A stretch of 64,000 bases of DNA from Valencia hispanica (GCA_963556495.2 OY747712.1:19134735-19198734); one strand, 5' to 3'; positions 31,316 to 42,358 are shown, counted from the stretch's first letter. Made by a program: numbers and translations. The notes: generated by a model from the sequence alone, not told the origin.

Positions 31316-32111
31316 GTGGGACCCACTTGCGCTACAGATGGAATGGCGGAACATAATCAATCCGATATGGAAGACGGTGACTTCGAAAGCGTGATGCTCG
31401 AATCCGATTTTCGTGGCTACCTTTATGAGCCACAATACAGTGAAGAGCAGCTGAGGCAGATGGAGGAGCAGGAGGCGGCTTCGGCCGGAGGACTGTCTCG
31501 GGCTGGGACGAACTGGTGGTGCCTGTGCTCTCGGTGTGCGGCTACGGGGACAGAAATTGAGTCCCTCTGCTGCAGAGAATTCCAAAGATGTCAGTTTCTT
31601 CTGGACGAAATTTCTGCCTCAGATGAGGATATGGACGTTTGTGTGGTGGACCACCCGAGCTTTGCCCCGCATATGGACAATGGCGTCCTGGACACATTTC
31701 AGAATCCCAAAAATCATCTGGAAAAGACAGCCGAAGCCTGCAGGCACAAACGGACGTCTGACTATAAAGTGAGTACATCTATGTACACGATTTGTTCAAG
31801 CATTATTACAAAGTTATTCCCGGTTAATACGTAACATCAACCAGCTGAGTTTGGCTTATTTACTAGACAAATAGCTTTCAGTTGCATCGCTAACTATAGT
31901 TATAACGTGACTGTGGCACTCTAAACACAGAGACCATACATCGCTAACTGTGTGTTCAATGTTTTGTAGACAATGTCGCCTAACAGCCTACAGACACTTT
32001 CTGGAATGGGTGCTGCAGGGCGAAAGATTAGGCCGAGGCCATCGTGTCATTTTACCCGCCTGTGTTGTGCAAGCAATCCGCCACAAGTATCCAGCTCTGG
32101 ACGGATATTAG
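31316..32111 (+). pseudogene. P2X7 cytoplasmic (P2RX7_C-like) domain gene, two exons, frameshifted
   Basis: Exon 1 runs from ATG 31316 or 31343 to 31768 with donor GTGAGT; exon 2 from acceptor TTTTGTAG at 31970 to TAG at 32109-32111. Exon 1 has an acidic leader, then 'WCLCSRCAATGTEIESLCC' and 'CVVDHPSF', the cysteine-rich zinc-binding pattern of the P2X7 C-terminal cytoplasmic domain found free-standing in many fish and invertebrate proteins. Exon 2 gives 'TAYRHFLEWVLQGERLGRGH' and 'VILPACVVQAIRHKYP', the conserved end. The two halves join in phase only if the frame shifts near 31690 (after 'NGVLDT'), so a 1-base indel has probably disabled the gene or the sequence has an error. No P2X channel segments are present: this is the intracellular domain alone. 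Confidence 0.78.
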
Positions 32112-32279
32112 AGGACATGAAGAAGTTGAGGACGCTCTGGAGGAACTATAACTTCCATTATTGCTGTTGTAGTTGATTATAATTATGTAAATAAATGATT
32201 TGCATTCACGTTGTTGTATTCCTTTATAGTGTTTCTCCAAGTATAAAGAGAAATAGTTATTGTACGACACACATTTTAG

Positions 32280-32970
32280 AACTGGACCTAAGATACCCTT
32301 AGCAAAATGAGGATACTTTTTCTATACTAAAAGTGAGGCAGTATACTTTAAGGTTACTTTTAATATACTACATTTTATATACTTAACGATAGTATAGTGA
32401 AGTATACTTTATTATTGTATTATTTGTTGATTTATATATGGTTCCAAATACATGTGCATTTGTCTTACTTTTTTTATAGGGAGTTTTCAGTTGGACACTT
32501 GTTTACATTTTTACATGCAAATGTGCATTTTCCTTTGATATTCTCAGCTAGAGGGCTTGGTTTCATAGATGCTCTTATTTTTTTTTTTTAAATGCACATC
32601 TTTAATGATCTAAGCAGGATTATAAATGCACTGTATGGTACGTTGTAAAAAAAACACTTAAAATATATCAAACTTTTTCTCAACATTCTGTCTTGATTTT
32701 GTAAATATTAGTCTAGTGTACATACAGTATGAGTTAACTTAAAAATAATTTAAGAAATATATGTCAAGTATAAAGATAGTATGCTACAGGTAACATGCTT
32801 AGGAAACATACAAGTATACTTATAACTAGCAAAATAGTAATATTAGTTTTAGTAATTCTGAATTCATTAAAGTATACCTCAAGTATAGGTCAATAAACTA
32901 AAATGTGGACTGGAAGTATATAAGTTGTACAATGGCAATATATATAAGGTTACTTGTGGTATACTTTCAT
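32280..32970. repeat. AGTATACTT-rich foldback repeat
   Basis: AT-rich segment with repeated AGTATACTT words (near 32349, 32402, 32810, 32869) in both halves, typical of a foldback MITE. It separates the 3' ends of the two opposing genes and may have removed the downstream THAP-gene exons. Confidence 0.5.
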
Positions 32971-33553
32971 TCATTCACATCCACTTTCCTCCTTTTACCT
33001 CCTAATGTTGAACTTTGGTCTAGACAGAAAAGAGTGCAGTATTGAATACGTTTTGTTTTATTCACAGTCTGACAGTTCAGTGTATGTTCCACCCATGAAC
33101 AGAACAGCTGCCGCAGAAAGGAGATTCACCTCTGGCATACCCCTAACATCAGATGAAGATGTCCAAGTCCCCGAATGGCCCCCAAGACAAGTCCGTTTCA
33201 CCTTCCTCTGTGTCCCAGTATTATAGATGTTCTTTGCAGAAATCGGTTTCCCACACATCTGCCAGAATCTGAACAGTGACATGAGGTTGGATTCATTGAC
33301 GATGAACTTCTTTTCATGCCAGTCTTTTCCACCTTCATCTTCTGATGATGACGATGATGTGGGGTGATGGTTGACTCAAGCTGATAGCTTTCGTTGGTTA
33401 CATCAACGTCAATGCTGCTGGCACTTCTATTCAGGCCTGGGGATGGCAACAGTAAAATCAAGAAAATGTTTCTTTTCAGTGTTAAATTCCACAAATTTCA
33501 ATCATACATTAGTTTTAGCACTCTATTAGAGCCAATGTGCTGTACAAACTTAC

Positions 33554-33664
33554 AATCTGTGCTGCTTGGACAGGGGTAGGTTGCATAACTGGTGTTGATG
33601 TTAGAGTACATTGTTCCTCATCTTCCGAAGACAACACCAGAGCAGCAGCAGACGCCGTTTCAGA
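33554..33664 (-). CDS. THAP-gene internal exon, acidic linker, 111 nt
   Basis: Clean acceptor (CATTTCAG) and donor (GTAAGT), length divisible by three, and open in one frame starting 'SETASAAALVLSSEDEEQ'. Included in the THAP pseudogene above; noted separately because it is the best-preserved splice-bounded exon of that gene. Confidence 0.55.
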
Positions 33665-33901
33665 CTGAAATGCCATATACGTTCAATACCGTTAAAAACA
33701 TTTCAACATCAAACTGTACGATAATTTCAACAACATCAAACTATCAAACGCGAAACAAGGTGGATTTACTTTGATACCAGCAAACATAGCTAACTCTTTC
33801 TAAGCTATGAAGCTAACTCTCTGTTAGCGCCATAGCTGGAGTGTCTTTGATAGCCTACATTGCTAATATGCTACACCACTGCTCACAGGTGGAGTTCAGT
33901 G

Positions 33902-34085
33902 TAGGGTGACCAGATTTCTAAATCAAAAATCGGGGAAATTTGTTTTGCGCGGTGGTCAAAATTCTAATGTCATAATTATGAATATTTTCTCTCCCATTCA
34001 ATTCAGGGACAGCTTTTAACCAAGGACAAGGCAGCCAGTCTAATCGGGGACTGTCCCCGGAAATCGGGGACGTCTGGTCACCCTA
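33902..34085. mobile_element. Non-autonomous hAT-type element, 184 bp
   Basis: Inverted ends 'tagggtgaccaga' and complement of 'tagggtgaccaga'. Flanks gttcagtg (33894-33901) and gtttagtg (34086-34093) match at 7 of 8. Same family as 3534-4136. Lies in the first intron of the THAP gene. Confidence 0.87.
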
Positions 34086-35629
34086 GTTTAGTGATGCCGA
34101 CACATTGGAACCACAAGCGAAGAAAACATGCGGAAGATGACAGATTTACTTGTAAATAGCAAACGTATATAAAACTCATAGTTTATGTCCTGCTTTACAG
34201 CAGTAGACTGTATGCATGTTCAGAAATACAGTCGAGCAAGTCTCTTACCTCCTAGCGAATGCGTTTAGGGCTGCTCGGTTCAGATGTTCCAGGCTGTTCA
34301 TCGTCATCAGGAAAGGTAAACACCGATGTAATTGCAGTGTCCAAAAGAGTTACTCTCTTCATTCCAAAGACATTAAGTTCGAAGTCTTCCTTTTTTTAAA
34401 TGGAGACTGCAAACCTTCAGATTTTTTAGGTTTTCCACGGCTGTGTCTTCTGAATAGCTCGGGTGGTTTATCAATCTCAGCAACTGTTTGCGTAGCTCCA
34501 CATCTTCCGGTAGAATATGAAAACTTACTTTTTGTCCTTTCCTTGTTCTGACAGAACATCGCGGTACCATGTAATAGTTTACCATCTCGAAAGAGTAATT
34601 TACTAAAGAGTTCAAGCTCAACAGCTAAACGGAGGCGGTGTTCTGGATTAGTGGGGAGTTCAAGCTCAACGGCAACCTAAGGAAGTGTGAGTCGTAACAG
34701 CAAGCCTTGTAGACGGAGGCGGTGTTAGTGGGAGTGGATTGCAGAGCTGTGCTTTGTGGTGCATTGTGGGAGTTGTTGTCTTTCATACAAATGCACCCAA
34801 AAGTAATTTTCTGTCTTTTCTCTGTCGGATAGGCACCTAATGCGAAATGTATGTTACATTTCGACTACAAATATGACCCACTTTTAATAAAGATCAATGT
34901 TTTCATGGGTGAAATGCTCCTTTAACGGAACAGTTGTGAATGTAAAAATAACTTTTTGTTTGTTTGAGATGGCTCTGTTCTGGGTTTTGAATTGTGGCTT
35001 CAAATGGTAAGTTGTAATTTATTTGCTATCTGAGTGGTTTGACAAAGGCGTGTACTGGGTCTACAGTTATGTTCATTGATTGGTCTGCATCCTTTTAATC
35101 ACAAGCAGGGATAGGATGATGTTGAAATTCAGCCAGGGAGCTCGGTTTCTTTAGCTCGGGTGGGTTACCACATCTCCAACTCCGTTTGCAGAAATGCAGT
35201 CCTGAACATTCAAGGAATCTCCATCATGCTACACTGTTGCCTGCAGACACTTATTATCTCCAGCCCTTCGATGAACAAACTGCCTTCTCCTACGGTCGGT
35301 GTCGGTGAGGAGAAATGTACGCAATGAAGCTACCTTTAGTGATTTGTTGATTTGGTTTGTTTTTCAAGGCCACAGCCACATAATGTGTAACTGTTAATGC
35401 TAACTTTTGCTAACAGGGCATTGACCATATCGATATAAACAATATCTCTTTTTGAATTATATGGATATTTGACAAAATCTCAAGATATTGTCAAGCAAAA
35501 GGGGGCCATGTTCCACCAGTATGACCAGATCTGACAGACATTTATGAGCTTATAGAACAAGTGGTGTGATAAATAACTTACTGGTTTCACACATTGCTTG
35601 GTTCCCCTCTCCCAGGATAGTCGCTACTG

Positions 35630-35760
35630 AAACTAACTAGAAGCAGTGTTGCCAACTGTCTACGACAGAAAATGGCTGAAGTTGACCCAGAAAGTCGCTA
35701 GATGTCGCCAGAGGACATCACACACTAATTTGCATAATGATGATGTCATCACGTGACGAC
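35630..35760. repeat. Dispersed repeat fragment (gttgccaactg...gtcgcta type)
   Basis: Contains 'gtgttgccaactgt' and 'aaagtcgctagatgtcgcc', recalling the opposite-strand motifs near 13120-13220. A short relic of a shared element. Confidence 0.4.
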
Positions 35761-35824
35761 GAATGAAACAGAAAGAAGGAAAATAATTATATCTAGATTA
35801 GAATTTGGTCATACATGGTTAAAC

Positions 35825-36615
35825 TTTTTGCAGATGATGTGGTCCTGTTGGCTTCATCGGAGCGTGATCTACAGCTTTCGCTGGAGCGGTTCGCAGCCGA
35901 GTGTGAAGCGGCTGGGATGAGAATCAGCACCTCCAAATCCGAGGCCATGGTCTTGAGCCGGAAAAGGGTGGGGTGCCTCCTCCGGGTCAGGGATGGGGTC
36001 CTTCCCCAAGTGGAGGAGTTTAAGTATCTGGGGGTCTTGTTCACGAATTAGGGAAAAATGGAGCGGGAGATCGATAGACGGATTGGTGGGGCATCTGCAG
36101 TTATGCGGGCGCTCTACCGGTCTGTCGTGGTGAAGAGAGAGCTGAGCCAAAAGGCGAAGCTTTCAATTTACCGGTCGATCTACGTTCCTACCCTCATCTA
36201 TGGTCACGAACTCTGGGTGGTGACCGAAAGAACGAGATCACGGATACAAGCGGCTGAAATGAGTTTCCTCCGCAGAGTGTCTGGGCTCTCCCTTAGAGAT
36301 AGGGTGAGAAGCTCAGTCATCCGGAGGGGGCTCAGAGTAGAGCCGCTGCTTCTCCACATCGAGAGGAGTCAGTTGAGGTGGCTCGGGCATCTGGTCAGGA
36401 TGCCTCCTGGACGCCTCCCTGGTGAGGTGTTTCAGGCACGTCCCACCGGGAGGAGGCCCAGGGGAAGGCCCAGGACACGCTGGAGGGACTATGTTTCTCG
36501 GCTGGCCTGGGAGCGCCTTGGGGTTCCTCCCGAGGAGCTGGAACAAGTGGCTGGGGAGAGGGAAGTCTGGGTCTCTTTGCTTAGGCTGCTGCCCCCGCGA
36601 CCCGACCCCGGATAA
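35825..36615 (+). pseudogene. Rex3 reverse transcriptase, C-terminal third
   Basis: Frame starts in 'LFADDVVLLASSERDLQLSL' and passes one TAG at 36049-36051, then continues 'MEREIDRRIGGASAVMRALY' and 'LRWLGHLVRMP' to the stop at 36613. Compared with the known Rex3 protein end ('GRMEREIDRRIG') only the TAG breaks the frame. Endonuclease and RT fingers are absent through 5' truncation, so it cannot move itself. Confidence 0.9.
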
Positions 36616-36655
36616 GCGGAAGAAAATGGATGGATGGATGGATGGATGGATGGAT
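35825..36655 (+). mobile_element. Rex3 (RTE-clade) LINE, 5'-truncated, with (GATG)n tail
   Basis: Begins at the codons for the RT catalytic 'FADD' (35827-35838) and ends 'gcggaagaaaatggatgg' with a GATG tail. Target duplication ggttaaac at 35817-35824 and 36656-36663. The preserved sequence and tail suggest a recent insertion. Confidence 0.92.
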
Positions 36656-36663
36656 GGTTAAAC

Positions 36664-37616
36664 AATACATTATTTAAACAGGGGAAACATGCTACAGCGA
36701 AATGTGACTTTTGTCTTCAAGAAGAGACTGTGGAAGTATACTGTTAAGAGAAGGGAACTGGAACAAAATGTATAAGATATCAAATTGTAATATTATTGTT
36801 ATCATTTTGCAGTTATTCATCAAAAGAAAAAAAGCACTTTTGACTTAATAAAATCATAGTACCCAAGATGGAATAATATGAAAAAAATACTATAGGTGAA
36901 AGGCTGTGTGTGTCCTAAGCCTTCTCTCTCATTCCCTGTCTGTGTCTGTCCAGGTCTCTGATTGTCTCTGTGTAAGGAGATTAAGATAGCATGCGTCAAT
37001 CTAGGATTTAGGGCTGAAGAGACAAATGCAAATTCCAAACAGACTGCCAATGCTGTTTCCTATGACCATGTGCACTGAAGTTCAAACTCCATCATTCCAC
37101 ACAGACACAGGCTCCATTAACTGTATCAATATAATCTAATGCCTGACTTGGCTCTTTTAATAGATATAGCTGTGGCTGTCCCTAACCCCTGCACATGATA
37201 CAATGTGATGTAGTATTGGTGGAAAGAAGAATGTCTATCTCTTTGTGTAGCTATTATTGAACAAAAAGAGTTTTTCCTGGCTCTTATTCTTCTTATGATA
37301 ATTTCTCAATTATATTTAATCTACCAGTATTTGAAACTATCTGCAACTCGACTTGTATAGGCACAAAAAAGTGATGACACATTATACACACAATATGTGT
37401 GTACATGTAGTGAATACCGAAAAAGAACATTTACACTGAAAACAGGTCTAACTACAGATACTTGAACCTTACAGACTGCACTAAAGTCTTATTGCTGTAC
37501 TTCCTGCTTGAGAGTAGAACAGATATGTAATACCCTGGTAACAACTACTAAGAGGCTTTTCCTATTCTAAGTAACCAGCAGTGGACCAGACCTACTGCAA
37601 TCCAAGACAGTAGAAT
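36664..37616. other. AT-rich sequence, nothing recognised
   Basis: No coding or repeat boundary seen between the Rex3 tail and the LINE fragment at 37617. Confidence 0.4.
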
Positions 37617-38395
37617 TAGTCCGTGAGGCAGACACTCTGTTTACTTTTAAGGCCAGGCTTAAAACTTTCCTTTTTGGTAAAGCTTATAGTTAGGGTGGCT
37701 AAGGTCATCCTGAGCTAGCTCTGTAGTTATGCTGCTATGGGCTTAGACTGCTGGAGGACAGACTTACCAATTTTCTTCACTCTTCTACTTCCTGTTCTAG
37801 TACTACTCTCCAGTTGTATTACAGTACATTCTGTTATTTCGACTGTTAACTTTGTGTTCTCTCAGTGTTTTTCTCTCCATAGAAGATATACCTGGTCTGG
37901 TATCCTGCTTGGCTGGAATGCCCTGTTGGACGGGGGGCATCGACTGGGATGGTGCTCCTAGTGTCTGAACATCCACTGTGTCCTGTTATCAACTTTTTAC
38001 TTTCTGTAACATAGAGAGTACTCTTATATCGGATCTTCTGTTCCTTCTGTCTCTGTGCTGTCTTCTCAAACCCCCAGACGGTCGTGGCAGATGGCCGCTC
38101 CTACTGAGCCTGGTTCTGTTGGAGGTTTCTTCCTGTTAAAGGGGAGTTTGTCCTCTCCACTGTGGCTACATGTTTGCTCAGTATGAGGGATTGCTGAAGG
38201 ATTGCTGTGGTTGGAAAGTCTGCCCAACCTCACGCCAATGACTGACGCAATCTGCTGGGATTCCTTAAATAGGAAACTTTTTAACTGATTGGAATGTTTG
38301 TATAAATGTATTGAAATGACTTCTTGTTAAGTGCCTTGAGATGACATCTGTTGTGAATTGGCGCTATATAAATAAAGTGAATTGAAAACTGAATT
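37617..38395 (+). repeat. L2-type LINE 3' end (same family as 22575-25487)
   Basis: Starts at the codons equivalent to 24708 ('ttagtccgtgaggcag') and runs through the same 3' UTR ('ggtcgtggcagatggccgct') to 'ctatataaataaagtgaattg'. Very similar to the longer copy, so both are young. Frame 37737-37961 is UTR, not a gene. Confidence 0.88.
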
Positions 38396-39075
38396 GAATG
38401 ATCATGCAATGGATGTATTTTTGGTGCAAAGCTATTTGTGTCCTGGAACTGGGAAATACTTTGGCACCAAAAAAAACTCCATACCATGCAGCAACAGATT
38501 TAAAAATAAATTCTGCATTTTTGGGGGCCAAAAGTTTCAAGGCATGAAATTAGTGTCCAGGGTTGAAGTAATGTGAATTAAAAAGTTGAGGAAAAGTCAC
38601 TTCAACAAAAGAGAGAGATAATATGCTATATTTAAAACTATTTGGGCTTGGTTCGGTGGACACTAAAGCCTTATAAATTAGTAAGCTGAGGTAATAAATC
38701 GGATAAAAAGTATTGGTCTTCCTGTTTTGTTGTTTGCCATTTCACAGAATGGGTCTACAGCGAAAACACTTTCCTGTTTCTTAATGCATCAATGAACAGC
38801 AGGTTCTCTGATAACCATTTTTCAGTTTGGTATAAAAACAGAAAAAAAAGAAAGAAAATTTGGATCAAGGTTATGTTGCAGACAAAAGCCAAACTAAAAT
38901 TTAAAAAACAAACTCGATAGAGACAAAGACAATGACTGAACATTTCTAAGAGGAGACAAAAATCAATAATGACGAAGATTCAATCAAAAGATGAGAAAGA
39001 TGCGGGGAACAGACAAAAGAATCACACAACAAATGGAACAGGCGAGACTAGCTGAGAAGAGAACCAATCAGAGTA
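38396..39075. other. AT-rich sequence, nothing recognised
   Basis: Unremarkable spacer between two LINE fragments. Confidence 0.4.
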
Positions 39076-39079
39076 GACT

Positions 39080-40155
39080 GGAATTAGAGGACCTAAGTGT
39101 TCTGTTGGGTTGGTATAGTAACAGCAGATCTTCAATATGCTTTGGTACTAAGCCATTCAGTGATTTATAAACTAGTACAAGTATTTTGAAGTCTATTCTC
39201 TGAGCTACAGGGAGCCTGTGTAAGGACACTAGAACTGGGGTGATGTGCTTTATTTTCCTGGTTCTAGTGAGGACACAAACAGCAGCGTTTTGGATCAGAT
39301 GCAGCTGTCTAATTGACTTTTTAGGCAGACCTGTGAGAACGCTGTTGCAGTAATCAATCCAACTAAAGATAAAAGCATGGAGGAGTTTTTCTAGGTCCTG
39401 CGACATCAGTCCTTTAATCCTAGAAATGTTCTTCAGGTGATAGAAGGCTGACCTTGTTATTGCCTTTATGTGACCCTGGAGGTTCAGGTCTGAGTCCATA
39501 ACTGCACCTAGATTTCTGGCCTGATCAGTAGTTTCTATCTGTATTAACTGGAGCTGTGTGTTGGCTCTCAATCATTCCTCTTTAGGTCCAAAAACAATTT
39601 CTTCTGTTTAATTTATGTTCAGCTGGAGAAAGTTATGGCACATCCATCCATTGATTTGCTCGATGCATTACTTAGGGTTTGGATGGGTTCAAAGTCACCT
39701 GGTGACAACGTAATGTAGAGCTGAGTATCATCTGCTTAGTTATGGTAGCTAATCCTATTGGTTGTTATAATCTGGGCTAGTGGGAGCATGTAGATATTAA
39801 ATGAGAGGGGTCCCAGAATGGAGCCCTGGGGCACCCCACACGTGATTTCTGTTCGTTCTGATTAAAAGTTTCCTATTGAAACAAAAAAGTCCCTGTTCTT
39901 TAGGTAAGACTCCAAATACTGTACCAGAGAGTCCGACCCAGCTCCCCTGTCGTTCCAATTGTATATCATGATCAACAGTGTCAAATGCTGGATTGAGGTC
40001 CAACAGAACCAGCACTGTGGTTCTACCACAGTCTGTATTTATGCGGATGTCATTGAAAACTTTGACTAGGGCAGTCTCAGTGCTGTGGTAAGCACAGAAA
40101 CCAGACTAAAAAACATCAAAGCGGTGGGTCATTGTTATGAAGCTATTTAACTACT
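39080..40155 (-). pseudogene. L2-type LINE RT fragment, antisense
   Basis: On minus the order is RT palm ('VLLDLNPAFDTVDHDI' near 40015) then 'LGAVMDSDLNLQGHIKAITR' to 'LNGLVPKHIEDLLLLYQP' at 39571-39085. It is closest to the LINE at 40930-45995 ('[17 protein letters not shown]'). Frame breaks occur between the pieces, and 'NPAFDTV' replaces the usual 'SAAFDTV'. Truncated at both ends; no tail is present. Confidence 0.85.
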
Positions 40156-40192
40156 GAAACACAGCTTTTTCAATAAAAAGTAGAAAATATCC

Positions 40193-40344
40193 ATGGCTGG
40201 AAGAAAAAGAAGAAAAGACTTATGGGCCCATTGTACATATAATGTCAAAAACAGAACATAGTGCAAAGAATGTGGAACAGCTTTTCATGGGGAGAGCGTG
40301 ACAAATCTGAAGAGGCATTTACCACTTAAAAATATTTTTCAAAG
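40193..40344 (+). pseudogene. BED-type zinc finger exon relic
   Basis: Starts ATG at 40193 with 'MAGRKRRKDLWAHCTYN', then after a TAG 'CKECGTAFHGESVTNLKRHL'. The tryptophan, C-x2-C and 'T-NL-RHL' are BED-finger landmarks, as in ZBED proteins and hAT transposases. The last histidine is missing and a stop interrupts. A donor-like AAAG/GTAATG follows. No transposase body adjoins. Confidence 0.55.
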
Positions 40345-41320
40345 GTAATGCGCTTAGACATTGTTTTGTTTTAATAAGTTAAACAAATTTGAAGACAAGA
40401 ATGTTCTAACATTGTTGCTGCAGTAAATGTGATGACCCGAAAAGTACTTGCTAGGCAAATAAAATAATCACATCACGTTTGTCATGTTACTTAGCGAAGC
40501 TGAACTAGTTTCAGTTTCTAGCTTCTGATTCATGAAATGGCTAAAGAGCAATTACACCTAAATTGTCTCTATCCTGGAGTATCTTTAATCTGCTCTAGTT
40601 TAAAGACTCACTCCAATGGAAACGTGTTTTTCGTGTTGTTGGCATGTTCTTGTGGCATTTGTCTGATGCCAGAGGACATATCTTAAGAAAATGAAACTCA
40701 AAATTGCATTTCTGAGTATTTCTTCTTTCAAATCGCTGTGAATCAGTAGCAGACACTAAAAGGCCGTCTAAAATAGACTGCATTTGTGATGTAGCAACCG
40801 CACTGGGCGGGCTACAAGCTCCTGTTCCTGCTCCTGCTCCACTCTGCACCGCCCGCTCAGGTTCTGAGGAGTAGAGAAGACGATGGCGGATCAACACCTG
40901 TTTGCTAAAGCGGGTTGCAATGCTAAGAACTTCTACCTCCTAACTTCTACCTACTTTGCTCTCCCTTCTGCTTGCATTTTTCTGCTTATTTTTATTTTTT
41001 TTCCCCTTATGATCCGACCTGCAGGACTTTTGAATACATATAAATTTATGGGAAAAACCTTTTTTAGTAGTAACGGCAATATTTCATAGATCTTTTATCT
41101 TCAGCGCTCTGTGTGCGTGGCCTACACACAGCTGAAGCCTGATCTACATCATCTAAGTACTTAGCATTCAGCTAAAGCTAGATATAGCTCGTAAGGGTGC
41201 TAACGCAAAGCTACAGCAACAAGATGCCTTCCGTCTCCACAATGGACTACCAGGACCTTCTACAAAAGATAACAGCACTGGAGAGGAAAGTTCAATGGAT
41301 AGAAGTTAATGTGGAGGTAA

Positions 41321-42358
41321 ATGGATTGTGTGGAAATGAAACAACCTTATCACTCTTTCAAAAACAGTGGAAATGAGCAAGCTAACACACGGCTAAGAGG
41401 CAGAGATAACACGACCAAGAAAGAGGGAGCCTCTACTCATTACATTAAATCACCGAGTGATAATCCTCCCTGGTACTGTCTTGGTGCTAAGCCAAAAAAT
41501 AAATCATGTCTCTGGAAAACGGGAGGACGTAGTGCAGGCTGGACACAGCGAGTGGAAATCTGTGATGAGACCGACTGGCCTGCACTCCCTACAAGAGAGA
41601 GGGCTTCTTCTACTCCCGTACATGGGAACACACGGGACAGAACAGATGCAAATGGGAAAGTTAGCCACAAACTTTCAAAACAACCGAATGTGAAGCTGCA
41701 GAACAGATTTGCTCCACTGTTGGAGAACCCTGGATCTGTATCTGACGACCATCCAACCCAAGGCAGCGAGATGAGGACTGATAACCTGTCAGAGAGTGAG
41801 AGGCCGCAGAGAAAGCAAAAGACTGGGCCCGAAACTCTGATTGTAGGTGATTCCTCTGTAAAGGACGTTCAGTGGATGTGTGGAAAGAACACCAAAGTCC
41901 TCTGCTTTCCAAAGGATATGGTCAGTGACATGCAGAAGAGGATTCTGAAAACTGTGACTAAATATCCAAAAGTGAAAAACATCGTTCTCCACACAGGGTC
42001 GAATGATGTGTCCAAGCAACAATCAGAGGTTCTAAAACGGGACTTCGCAGGATTATTGAACACCGTGAGCTCATTGGATGCAGCAGTATTGAACAGTGGA
42101 CCTTTACCACCCATCAGAGGAGGAGAAGAAAGATTTAGCCATCTTTTGGCATTAAATAAGTGGATTTTATCTGCATGTGCTGACAACAAACTGCAATTTA
42201 TTAACAACTTTCTGATTTTTTGGGAGCGTAGACATCTTTTTAAGGCAAATGGATTTAGTTTGAACAGGTCAGGTGTAAGACTGTTTACCTCCAATATTTT
42301 CTACTTCCTGCGTCATCCCTCTGTCCTTGGAGCCAAAAAGGGGATACACAAAGACTAA
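41321..42358 (+). CDS. LINE ORF1: esterase-like (SGNH) protein, 345 codons
   Basis: L2/CR1 ORF1 proteins bind nucleic acid and in many lineages contain a GDSL/SGNH esterase domain. Here a polar N-terminal half is followed from about residue 170 by 'TLIVGDSSVKDVQ' (block with the catalytic Ser), then 'NIVLHTGSND' (the G-x-N-D block) and 'FLIFWERRHLFKANGFSLNR'. The final block normally reads 'DGxHLN'; here the Asp and His are replaced ('NGFSLN'), so catalysis is doubtful. Intact frame; the upstream ATG at 41321 is the first good one. A proline-rich frame follows at 42422-42757. Confidence 0.78.
   Translation: MDCVEMKQPYHSFKNSGNEQANTRLRGRDNTTKKEGASTHYIKSPSDNPPWYCLGAKPKNKSCLWKTGGRSAGWTQRVEICDETDWPALPTRERASSTPVHGNTRDRTDANGKVSHKLSKQPNVKLQNRFAPLLENPGSVSDDHPTQGSEMRTDNLSESERPQRKQKTGPETLIVGDSSVKDVQWMCGKNTKVLCFPKDMVSDMQKRILKTVTKYPKVKNIVLHTGSNDVSKQQSEVLKRDFAGLLNTVSSLDAAVLNSGPLPPIRGGEERFSHLLALNKWILSACADNKLQFINNFLIFWERRHLFKANGFSLNRSGVRLFTSNIFYFLRHPSVLGAKKGIHKD

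Larger units (their letters stand above)
33065..34570 (-). pseudogene. THAP-domain transposon gene, 5' part, three exons
   Basis: Exon 1 (ATG at 34570): 'MVPRCSVRTRK', 'VSFHILPEDVELRKQLLRLI' and 'VCSLHLKK', a THAP DNA-binding finger with the terminal C-x2-H; the first cysteine pair is incomplete. Exon 2 (33664-33554, TTTCAG and GTAAGT, 37 codons) encodes an acidic linker with 'LSSEDEEQ'. Exon 3 (about 33360-33070) gives 'KFIVNESNLMSLFRFWQMCG' and 'GTWTSSSDVRGMPEVNLL', ending 'GGTYTELSD' at a GTGAAT donor. That block is typical of fish THAP transposon proteins. Reading upstream in exon 3 meets a stop before any good acceptor, and catalytic exons further downstream are absent. Probably dead. 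It points away from its TTAA end toward the P2X7-domain gene. Confidence 0.7.
31078..34921. mobile_element. Candidate Kolobok-like composite element with two divergent genes
   Basis: The right end is TTAA-flanked (34922-34925) and reads inward on minus 'aggagcatttcacccatg'. The left candidate end is TTAA at 31074-31077 followed by 'aaggaaacttcatccatt', only loosely the same. Inside are a plus-strand P2X7-cytoplasmic-domain-like gene (31316-32111), a minus-strand THAP gene (34570-33065), a hAT insertion and an AGTATACTT-rich repeat. THAP proteins and TTAA duplications are known features of Kolobok transposons. The left boundary is weak and the element is an inference. Confidence 0.4.

Noticed and set aside
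31316..32111. Reading this as a P2X receptor channel
   Set aside because: Only the intracellular cysteine-rich domain is present; there are no transmembrane or ligand-binding segments nearby.
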